This document shows, in pieces, positions 56,151 to 64,000 of a stretch of 64,000 nt of DNA (within the stretch, counting starts at the first letter, position 1; the number at the start of each line of letters is the position of its first letter). The stretch comes from Phoronis australis. Its lineage: Eukaryota; Phoronida; Phoronidae. The stretch lies in NCBI GenBank assembly GCA_002633005.1, contig NMRA01000109.1, positions 148,971 through 212,970 of the forward strand, written 5' to 3'. The position numbers were made by a program, and so were the translations under genes. The notes beneath the pieces are model-generated. The model saw only the letters and a program-made list of their open reading frames with translations. It was not told the DNA's origin and made no database searches.

Positions 56151-56762
56151 AGTTCCAATAAAAATGCCACGCCTGCACGAGAGAAAAAGGCCAATGAATC
56201 AAAGAAAACACTTCAATTATTCATTTTTATATATATGGAGCCGCTTCTCAATTCACTAAATCTATTTCGCACTTAAATATACATTCCGTTTAAATATGCT
56301 TGATTTGAATCGTCACTACCATGTTTGAAGGAGATTCATTGATAGATACATGTACGTTATATAGCGTGACATAGACACGTTTTTACAGAAAGCCTTTGTC
56401 GGTTGGACCTGTAGAATTTTATTTATTTTCCCTAAATATGGCACTGTTTCTTAACGCTATGAAAGCTACATCGCTTCGGAAAAAATTGTCCATTTTAAAG
56501 GCGAAGGCAACCTCTTTTCATGTCACTTTTAGCAAAAACAAGGTCTTTGATTATCCCAGACATATTTTTTACTTAATTACAGCTTTTTGTAATTTAATTA
56601 ATTACTCGTCATCTACTCCGGAAGTCACGTTTTGGGAGGCAAGAATTTCGCGCCAATTTCTTTTCATACAGTCTGACAGTGAGAGCAGTCTAGTCAGTCA
56701 TTGTTCTACCTCGGTTGTGATAAGTTTGGTGGTCGTTTGCTTTTGTTTACGAGTCAGTTAAC

Positions 56763-57077
56763 ATGCCACACTGTTGCTGCGCACCAGGATGTACTCATTA
56801 TCGTCTCACACGCGCTTTGGGAACCTTGCATCGCTTTCCGAAGGGTGACACACTTCGTCGTACTTGGCTAGCTCCCTCGTGTAAAGAACGCAGCACTACC
56901 CGTTCACGCAACGTACAAAGAAGTGGGAAGCATTTTCAGCCGTCAGATTACGACAGAGATATGTACGCTGAATTGATGAAGGTCCCTGCGAAACAACGCC
57001 TGAAGAAGGGTTCAATACCGTCGCTGTTGATTCCCGGCAGTGCCCCGTCGCCACACCCGAGAAATGCGTTTTTTTGA
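56763..57077 (+). CDS. THAP-domain protein fragment
   Basis: The 104-residue frame starts MPHCCCAPGCTHYRLTRALG. THAP features follow in order: Cys pair near residues 5-10, LHRFPKGDTLRRTW, the HFQPSDYDRD segment and the closing GSIPSLLIPG block. In a normal THAP domain the third ligand is a Cys three residues before the His of HFQPSDY. Here that residue is Ser (RSGKHF), so the zinc site is probably broken. The start ATG is well placed for THAP proteins, which carry the domain at the extreme N-terminus. The frame stops soon after the domain, so it is a truncated transposase start rather than a complete gene. Confidence 0.65.
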   Translation: MPHCCCAPGCTHYRLTRALGTLHRFPKGDTLRRTWLAPSCKERSTTRSRNVQRSGKHFQPSDYDRDMYAELMKVPAKQRLKKGSIPSLLIPGSAPSPHPRNAFF

Positions 57078-57342
57078 AGCGAGAATCCTCGCGAGCTGTG
57101 TTCCACTATATACAGTGACTGGAGGCACTTCATCTACTGTCATGCCTCCGAACGTACCCCATAGCGTGCAATTTCAGGAACTAGTAGTGATTCCCCTTGT
57201 GCTGTTGTCTCTAGCCCATAGCCTGTAAGCAGCCCTGCAGCGATGTTCAGCAGTGGGAGTGAATACAGGCCCAGTTTGACACCCAGTGAAAAGGACAGTT
57301 CGACATCCAATGAACAGATCGGTGAGCCTATGTTTGATAAGT

Positions 57343-57531
57343 TTATTGTGGACTTGTAGAAGGTGCCACGTGTGTGACGAGGGAGTCGCACGGCGGGATG
57401 TAAGCAGTTTGGGTGCTCAAGTCACCACCCACTGAGAGTGTGTCGCAGGACACTCGGGCAAGTGCGACAGTTCTTCCTTTGTACGTGAGACGATAGTGAG
57501 TACATCTCGGTAGGCAGCAACAGCGTGGCAT
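57343..57531 (-). pseudogene. Second THAP start, in the opposite arm
   Basis: MPRCCCLPRCTHYRLTYKGR mirrors the plus-strand start at 56763. Similarity continues at DNA level to about 57430, but the protein frame shifts after TYKGRT. No zinc site can form. Confidence 0.6.
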
Positions 57532-58181
57532 GTTGACTGGCTCGTAAACAAAAGCAAACGACCGAACTTATCACAACCGAGGTAGAACAATGACTGACTC
57601 GACTGCTCTCACAGTCAGACTGTATGAAAAAAAAATTGGCGCGAAATTCTTGCCTCCCAAAACGTCATTTCCGCAGTAGACGACGAGGAATTAATTAAAT
57701 TACGAAAAGCTGCAAATAAGTGAAAAATATGTCTGGGATAATCAACAAACCCTATTTTTGCTAAAAATGACATGAAAAAAGGTTGCCTTCGCCTTTAAAT
57801 CTGACAACTTTTTACCTACCTCGTCAAAGATGTAACTGATCACGCTTTGAACCATTCGGGTTTGTCTTCGGGTTGTCGATTCTGGCGCAATCAGACAATA
57901 TACATGTATGTCTGTTCGTCCAAAATGGAACACGACCGCATGGGAAGATTATGTAACTCCTGTTGTACATCGCATTAAGCTAACCAATAACGTATCTATC
58001 ACATAACGTATCGTTGAAACCAAAAACAAAACTGACGACGCAGGACACAATTTTGAGGAAAGGAATTAAACAACCATTTCAATACACTCTTACAGTAACC
58101 CCAACAACATTAAAAGCATTTACATTCCCAGGATACCTCCCAGTTTCACGTAATAACGTATCTTTGAAAACAATTGAAGAC

Positions 58182-59258
58182 GATTTCATAAAAGTGGTTT
58201 AACAAAACCAGGTTTAAGACTTAAACCTGGTCTTCCTAAACCTGGTCAAATTTAAGACTTAACTTGCATTTCACCAACGTGGTTTAAAAGTCTGAAAGTC
58301 TGGTTTTGTTAGACAGGGAAGCCGGTTTAGTAAAACAAAGCTTTAAGTATCTAAGCCACCCTGCTGCGTCGATCTGGATTAACCCAAAGAAGACCCTATT
58401 GAAGTGCTTCAATGAAACCTTGATCACGTGGGTATGCAATGGCACACACTAGTAGAATCAGTGCAGACACTTTTCTCTTGAGGGAAAATGTAATGTCTGT
58501 GCCCAACACACGTGCACACATTAAAACATACTCACGATTAGCAGCAACATGATAAATGTCCAAATTTATTTCCGTGCCATTTTAGTGTTTATTTTTCGCG
58601 GCCAAAGGGGGTCCGGGACCCCTTTCCGGCAACATTAAATCGGAGACCAATGGAGGTGGAACTCAGAAGCGCTTAGGTCAACGACGCCCTACTCGACCTG
58701 TCGTACTCTGAGGAATCCGCAGGACACCGTCCAGCACGTACTGGTCTACACATAGGCGGCTCCAAGTGATCCGGACTCCCTTTTTCCATTGATTTTAGTG
58801 ATATCAAATCTATATTTTTTTTATTGTTGACTTGGTCCCCCCTTTAAAAAGTACTTGACCGACCCTCCCCCTTAAAAATCGTAGATCTGTCCCTGCTACG
58901 TTTGATCTTGTGTCGTCGTAACACTGAATATTGAAAATAGTCCATTTTCGCAATTGCACACTGCGGCATCATTCAGTTGCACCTACATCATGCAAGTCTG
59001 TCATATTTAACAGTTAAACCTGGGTCTGACCAAGTCTAAAGTAAAACCTGATTTAAGATCTTAATACAGGTCTCAGGAATATAACCCTCGTTGGTGAAAT
59101 TAAAACTGTCTTAGACCAGGTCTAAACTGGAGTTAAACCAGGTTTTACTAGACCACTGGTCTAAAAGTTAAACCACCTTTATGAGATGCAGATTATCTTT
59201 AAACCTGGTCTGAGTTCAGTTTAAACCAGCTTTAACTTTAAACCACCTTTACGAAATC
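58182..59258. mobile_element. TIR element built of GGTTTAA sub-repeats (1.08 kb)
   Basis: The left end GATTTCATAAAAGTGGTTTA and the right end (reverse complement GATTTCGTAAAGGTGGTTTA) are inverted. Inside both lie many copies of AAACCTGGTYT / AGRCCAGGTTT and the inverted words TTTCACCAACG / CGTTGGTGAAA. The middle contains a G/C-rich insert (about 58590-58910, GGGGGTCCGGGACCCC). No coding region. Non-autonomous. Confidence 0.75.
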
Positions 59259-60025
59259 GGCTGTTGGGTAACTACTTTCTGTGTCAGAGACCCGGGGTTG
59301 GAGGTCTTGACCTTTTTAGAAAAGCAAAGTTATTTTTGTCAAATATTACCTTTACTCAAATCCAATTCAAAATCTAAACGAAATAGAAAAAGTGCGTCTA
59401 TAGATTAAGGTTTAGCAACTATTATACCTTACTACACATTTTATCACGTTAAGCTGCGAGTGGGAAAAATCGTCTGCTGAAGTAGGTTACCACTGGTAAC
59501 AGAATTATGCTCAAACCAAAGGATTCTGACGACACGATATCTGCATTCAAATTGAAGATCGGTGATTTTCTTAAATGAGCACGCGCAACAATCGCATGTT
59601 CAACAAAGGGCATTGTACTGACATTTATACGCTATGAAACAGAAGAAACAAAATTTCCATAAAAACAATATTTTGATTCAGTGAAAATTATCTCTCTTTT
59701 TCTCTCACTTGTAAATCACCCATCTCCAAAGTGAATGCGTGTATTATGACGTCGGGATCCTTCGACTTGAGCATTATACTCCGTTACCAGTGGCAACCTA
59801 CTTTAGCAGAAGATATTTTCTTGGCCGAAGCTTAGCTTGTTGAAATGTGTAGTAAGCTATAATAGTTGCTAAACCTTAATTTATATATTCACTTTATTTC
59901 TGTTTGTTTAGATTTTCAGTTGGTTTTGAGTAACAGCATTATTTGACATAAATAGCTCGGCTTTTCTAAAAGGTCACGACCTCCGACCCTGGGCTTCTAA
60001 AATAGAAAGTAGTTACAAAGCCGAG
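59257..60025. mobile_element. Long foldback element (0.77 kb)
   Basis: Arms of more than 300 bp are inverted nearly end to end. TAACTACTTTCT, GGTCTTGACCTTTTTAGAAA, AAGGTTTAGCAACTATTATA and AGTAGGTTACCACTGGTAAC each have a mirrored partner in 59700-60025. The unpaired centre is about 100 bp (59595-59695). The left end touches the right end of the preceding TIR element. No coding capacity. Confidence 0.85.
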
Positions 60026-60191
60026 GCTTGTCGAGAAAGGTAGAACAATTCACTGCATTGTTTCTCGTTCAGTATGGGCGATAATTCTCCGAAATCCACT
60101 CGGGCTATAGATAAGGGGTATAATGACTAAGAACATGTAATAATCTATATCAACTGGAAAAATTCCCGTCCATATGTTGACATCGTTTCAG

Positions 60192-60362
60192 CGCCAAAAC
60201 ATGAGCAAATCACATTGAGTAGTTTGGCATCAATTACAACTGCTTTCAACAACTCTTTTTTGTTAAAAGAGGTTATCGTTTTAGGTGCTGTATTTTATTC
60301 TCATCCCTATTTTTGTACTTGTTTTTGTCACAACGACATTGTGACACGCGTGTCTTTCATAG
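60192..60362 (+). CDS. Candidate 171-nt phase 1-1 exon
   Basis: Acceptor GACATCGTTTCAG, donor GTGAAA. The 171 nt are open in phase 1: (G)CG, then PKHEQITLSSLASITTAFNN, SFLLKEVIVLG, a Cys-rich segment FCTCFCHND and VTRVSFI, ending in G. Length and phases match the upstream exon series and the entry phase of the SEA exon. No domain recognised. Confidence 0.3.
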
Positions 60363-60519
60363 GTGAAACACATGTCGATCATGAATGTATTTATCAATAT
60401 GTTCGAAGCGTGAGTGGGTTACTTAATAAAACCATGCTACATGTGTTTTCATGCTCTTTTGGTTGAAAGGAAATTGGCTAAAATTGGCAGGGCAAAAATT
60501 TTCCTCTCCAAGCAGTTAG

Positions 60520-60770
60520 GCGCACTGCGGATTCCCCTATGGGTCTGAAGGAACTCCAAACAATGTGGAAACACCTTTCTGTGTTACATGTGTCGAGCTA
60601 CTCTACAGTTCTGTCACAATCCCAAGCAGAATAACCATACGTGATTTTGAGGCTGGACAGACTCATACCTTAACCATGTCAACATTAAACAATGTGGAAA
60701 TACCAGCCAATGTTTCATATGTTGAAAACTACCGTTATGTCACACTTCCTGAAGCACAACATTCGAACAG
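60520..60770 (+). CDS. Unrecognised open segment, possible exon
   Basis: The open frame reads HCGFPYGSEGTPNNVETPFC, then TIPSRITIRDFEAGQTHTLT, then NNVEIPANVSYVENYRYVTL, with GTTTTT after AACAG. Composition looks protein-like, and the I..R.I.I.DFE.GQ.HTLT segment recalls immunoglobulin-like beta-sandwich repeats. Phases (0 in, 2 out) do not join its neighbours, and the donor is weak. An unrelated gene or a remnant is equally possible. Confidence 0.25.
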
Positions 60771-61359
60771 GTTTTTTCAAACTTGTCCTGCTCGTACCTC
60801 AGACACTGGACAGCCTCAGAGTAACATATTTTCTTGACTGCCTGTTCAAAGAGCTGATTCACTGACCTTTCCTTTTCTATCCTTACCCTGCCTTTAGCTA
60901 CTTCTTCCCATTATAACAAGTGCTAATAGTTTCTCATAAAGATGAATTTTTGCAGGTGAAGTGATGTAATAATACAAGAAATACTTGGTATATGTTCCTA
61001 AGTGTTTCGACAGTTCTTTCTTTCATCAAATCAAAATGACGGTCCAATAGTGTCACGTCATGCGATTAAAAGGAATTGGAAGTTCTTTCAAATACACTGT
61101 GTTAAAATACATCAATGCAATCACTTCTTAGAACTATATTTTGTTGATTTTTAGTTTTAAAACAGATAAAACTGAAGTTTTGCAATTGATGACATGTTTG
61201 ATTTAGGAGTGATTATTTGTTTGAAATTTTCTTCGTATAATTATTTACAGTTTACTCCTTTTTTGGAATTCAGGCATAGTTGGAAAAAAGGATTGAACTT
61301 GGAATAACGATAATGGCAATGGACATTGATTTAAACATGGTCTACTAGATGCATCAGCA

Positions 61360-61480
61360 CCTATAGCTCAGCCATGGTTTAAACCAAGGTCAAAAGCACA
61401 CTTTAAAAATAAACCATGGTTGGAAATGGGTTTAACCATTGTTGATCACTGTTAACTATAGTTAACCATGATCACATTTC
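61360..61480. repeat. AACCATGG-rich palindromic segment
   Basis: CCATGGTTTAAACCAAGG, AAACCATGGTTGGAA, GGGTTTAACCATTG, TGTTAACTATAGTTAACCAT and AACCATGATCACA follow each other. Repeated inverted half-sites (AACCATGGTT, GTTAACTATAGTTAAC) resemble the ends of the 58182 element but differ in sequence. It may be a small relative. Confidence 0.45.
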
Positions 61481-61762
61481 TCAGGGGAAACCAAGAGGGC
61501 TGGATTCTACCCTAGCAGCATTTGGAATGGAAATTGTGTAGCTATGGTTCCATCTGTCGTTAAAAGATAAAACTGATTGAAGAAAATGATTTTGTTTACA
61601 CCAAAATTGAAATAATTTACTTGTTTCGTTTCACTAACTCTAAAGTTACATGAAACGTTAGGCGCTTAACGCAATTTGCATTCACGAATGTACCATCTCT
61701 TTCTTGTATACATGCAATTTATTAAATTTCGATCGTAAACATTATGTCGCTTCTTGGTTTAG

Positions 61763-61934
61763 TGGAGCCTGTCAAAACTACACTCGCGATAAAAGACATT
61801 GATTGGGATGATGATATGCTCAACCCTATGTCGATTGTGTACCAGGAGACGGCAGAAAGGATAGAAGAGAACATCGCTAAAATCATGGAATCTGCAAATG
61901 TTGAATCGTTTGAAATTACTGTCAACAAACTAAG
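61763..61934 (+). CDS. SEA-domain exon
   Basis: Acceptor GTCGCTTCTTGGTTTAG, donor GTAGTG (weak). The 172 nt are open in phase 1 at entry and leave in phase 2. The reading EPVKTTLAIKDIDWDDDMLN, then PMSIVYQETAERIEENIAKI, then MESANVESFEITVNKLR is the first two thirds of a SEA domain: a beta strand, then the D(M/L)LNP.S..Y...A..IE..I helix region, then the second strand. The missing GSV-type strand should lie in the next exon. SEA domains occur outside the membrane, next to Ser/Thr-rich stretches, in mucins and adhesion receptors. Its phase and strand fit the upstream series, but 11 kb separates it from the exon at 50617, so it may belong to another gene. Confidence 0.65.
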
Positions 61935-61939
61935 GTAGT

Positions 61940-62680
61940 GTGTTGAAAATGTATGCTGAAGAGAAACGGTAACCTACATGAAAAGTAAATAATTCAAGTT
62001 AGTCAGTAAATTTCTGTGGCTGATAGCAAACGGGCGATGTTTCTGTGTTGTGGTTATTAAATGTGTCTGGGGAACTTCCCACTCTTAACTATAAAACTTC
62101 TAAGGAGCTCTTGTCTTTGAATTACAGTTCAAAATCAAATTTACTACTCAACTTTTCGGAACTTTGAAACCATGTGATGTCCTCCGAAAGCATTATTGAT
62201 TTAAACTTAAAATACAAGGACATTATTGGAAAGCTTCTAGTCAATGAGACGTCATACAAAACAGTGGCATCGCTCAGCTGAACACCATAACAAATGCAAT
62301 TGCAAATGATTCAATATTTTTGAAATAGCCTTCTTCATTGAGGGAATACTGTTTTAAATACTTCCAATCACGAGCTCAGAGTAACAATTTTTAATGAGTG
62401 TTTAGAGCCCTTAGTGCAAAGTTTATCATCCACACTGCCATAATATATAGTTGTTCAAGTACTGGCAAAAACAAGCAAATACCCGTGACCTAAGGTTTGT
62501 ATATTTTCACCTTGTTTACCATTAACCATTAACCAACTCAGCTGTTGGTCACAACTATGGGGAACTAATTTTAAACCAGAAAAAGCATTGACCAAATATA
62601 ATAACCCTTTCTCGATTATAGACTCATTCTATGACCTTAAACTTAATGATGAAATCTTTCCTAGAAAACAATCCCCACAC
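61940..62680. other. No supported gene
   Basis: The rest of the SEA domain (a GSV.V-like strand) was looked for here and not found convincingly. Confidence 0.4.
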
Positions 62681-62940
62681 ATCTTGTTAAACTGTTAGAT
62701 GGAGAATTTTCGTTCACAAATCACGTTCGGGATCTCGAACAAAAAATCAGAAACAATTATAATACACTCAAGATTGACTGTGATCATCTGAATTCTACAT
62801 ATTTAGAAGTCCTGTTGAAATCTTTTATACTTCCACACATCGATTACTGTGATATTACGTATGAGTCTGCCAACACTGGTGTATTCCAGCTTTTGAGAAA
62901 TCACACTATCAAGCTGCCTTACTCATAATTGGAGCGTGCA
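62680..62940 (+). pseudogene. LINE reverse-transcriptase C-terminal fragment (CR1/jockey-like)
   Basis: THLVKLLDGEFSFTNHVRDL, then EQKIRNN, then LLKSFILPHIDYCDITYESA and LRNHTIKLPYS matches the thumb-side region after the catalytic core of CR1/jockey LINEs (K.LGV..D..L.F..HV, then L..SFI.PH.DYCD..W). It is a short, 5'-truncated or internally deleted piece ending in a stop. Same broad type as the fragments at 28 and 30.5 kb, but a different segment. Confidence 0.65.
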
Positions 62941-63141
62941 GGGGATCCAAAACACCGTATTCACGCAGTCGTCATTTTAAAAATGACCCTGTTTTTAGGT
63001 TTTGAAAATAATGTATTTTGCGCTTAAATGCAGCGCAAAGTGTGATTTTTTTCGCATGCCTCGTTATATTCGTATCTCAAATGCATTGCTTTTAAGCGTA
63101 AGATAGGCTTTCTACTAGCATGGTAACTGCTAGCCTTGGTA

Positions 63142-63170
63142 CAAAGCTGTATACTAAATATACAGCTTTG
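63142..63170. repeat. Perfect hairpin
   Basis: CAAAGCTGTATA, a 5-nt loop CTAAA, and TATACAGCTTTG form a 12-bp perfect stem. Followed by no T-run, and no promoter is evident, so no RNA gene is claimed. Confidence 0.7.
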
Positions 63171-64000
63171 CGTTGATGTGGGGAAACATGACCAGGTAAC
63201 ATAGACACAAATAAGATAGTGTCATTAAAAACTACACACTTATTTGAGTAAACAAAGCTATATTATGGTTTTGGAAAATTGGCGTTCTACCGTTTTCCTG
63301 CTACTAAATTTTTGGAGTGATCTTCTGCATGGCTTTCGGCACCATGAAATATTGCGTCACCTGTTGGCCAGTTTCCTTTTTCGCCGATTCTTCAATCAAC
63401 TGTTTTTCTTTCACGAGGTTGCGTACACGTCACAACAAATTATCGGAAATGGGTTAACTGCATTATAAGTTTTTAGAATTTTGATACCGAAAAATCGTAT
63501 TTCAGAAGAATTTTTGCTGCTGCCAAGCTATCATTACCTCTCAAGAGGTGTCGCAACATTTAGGAAATGGCGCGTGCATGTGTCACTAGTGTACTGTTTT
63601 CAATACGACGACATCACTTTTCTTTGTTAGAAAATGCGGAGGATTACGCAAGAAAATGACGTTTATTAGATTTTTTCCACCTAAACGGGCAAGGTGAGTG
63701 CCAATTGATTCCCAGATTTTGCATGCACCCCGTCCGGTCTTTAGCACTACATGTTGATACAGGTATCACGGCTCGTTGACGAACAGAACTACACCGGCTA
63801 TGTGCAATTTAGGGGTCTACGGAAGAAAAATCCACTGTGGTATTTAGCTGTATTTTACGATAGTCTTCATACAACTAGCTGGCTGGCTAGGCAACTGCAT
63901 GAATAAGGCCTATAACGTTAAGGTTTTGAATAGTCTCAAGTGGCCCAATCTGTCTACTCGACGCAATCTTCACCTGGCCACATTCTATTTCAAAAGTACT
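63171..64000. other. No firmly supported gene
   Basis: A 24-nt segment at 63670-63693, flanked by GTTTATTAG and GTGAGT, reads (G)AT, FFHLNGQ, then G in phase 1. It has the right length for the micro-exon series, but the acceptor lacks a pyrimidine tract and the flanks do not match the family. The 74-codon frame at 63244-63468 has no motif. Confidence 0.35.

Larger units (their letters stand above)
56463..57835. mobile_element. Large palindrome carrying a THAP gene start in both arms
   Basis: 56463-56855 and 57430-57835 are inverted copies. Examples are TTTAAAGGCGAAGGCAACCT / GGTTGCCTTCGCCTTTAAA, TTGGGAGGCAAGAATTTCGC and AACATGCCACACTGTTGCTG with their mirrored partners. Each arm contains the start of a THAP frame. 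The 570-bp centre continues the plus-strand frame. This is an inverted duplication of the 5' part of a THAP-type transposon, or a very long terminal inverted repeat that includes the coding start. Confidence 0.75.

Noticed and set aside
63142-63170. A terminator hairpin or small RNA precursor.
   Set aside because: The stem is perfect but short, there is no T-run or flanking promoter, and in an animal genome such palindromes are common.
1-64000. CRISPR arrays, operons, ribosomal or transfer RNA genes.
   Set aside because: No regularly spaced identical repeats with unique spacers, no tRNA-like cloverleaf or rRNA sequence recognised, and the gene content is eukaryotic.

Overview
This is a stretch of metazoan nuclear DNA, AT-rich and intron-like, crowded with transposable elements. 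There is no operon structure. It carries non-LTR retrotransposons of the L1/Tx1 type, Ty3/gypsy remnants, TTAA-flanked THAP-domain DNA transposons, many foldback elements and frequent TACATGTA-like words. That mix suggests a marine invertebrate (lophotrochozoan, cephalochordate or hemichordate-like). I cannot name the organism from sequence alone.

Host gene content (+ strand). The most interesting host signal is a scattered series of very small exons, mostly 24 nt, each framed by a pyrimidine tract with AG and a GT donor. Candidates lie at 3884, 11886, 20150, 20467, 21661, 25090, 26399, 29221, 31580, 39095 and 49700. A larger exon lies at 50617. All have lengths divisible by three and are in phase 1-1. 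Most encode a variant of (G/V/D)-x-Q-K-G-x-x-(K/x) and end in a codon split G|GT. Many sit in diverged copies of one intronic repeat unit, and several dead copies of the exon are visible. The 50617 exon encodes an acidic Gly/Thr/Asp-rich stretch. It either ends the protein or, through an internal donor, continues. A SEA-domain exon (61763-61934) lies downstream on the same strand with a compatible entry phase, so the whole may be one mucin-like gene with a micro-exon-coded stalk. The link is unproven.

Layout. 0-20 kb: sparse introns, a gypsy integrase remnant (5.3-6.4 kb), a foldback (11.6 kb) and one intact two-ORF LINE on the minus strand (15.1-19.5 kb) whose 3' end abuts a (GA/TC)n tract. 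20-27 kb: micro-exon units interrupted by a second gypsy remnant and a small MITE. 27.2-32.7 kb: a 2.36-kb tandem duplication whose junction lies inside a terminal-inverted-repeat element, producing a chimeric element and a duplicated micro-exon. 32.8-38.6 kb: a TTAA-flanked THAP (Kolobok-like) transposon split by a decayed LINE. 39.6-45.4 kb: a decayed gypsy element with both LTRs recognisable. 47.6-49.1 kb: a second THAP element with inverted arms. 50.8-53.1 kb: a long copy of the element family seen at 27-32 kb, carrying an array of short near-palindromes. 56.5-57.8 kb: a palindrome with a THAP domain in its arms. 58.2-60.0 kb: two different inverted-repeat elements back to back. 60-64 kb: candidate host exons, including SEA, plus a LINE fragment.

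All exon calls are read by eye from splice-site patterns, repeat homology and frame. They need RNA evidence.
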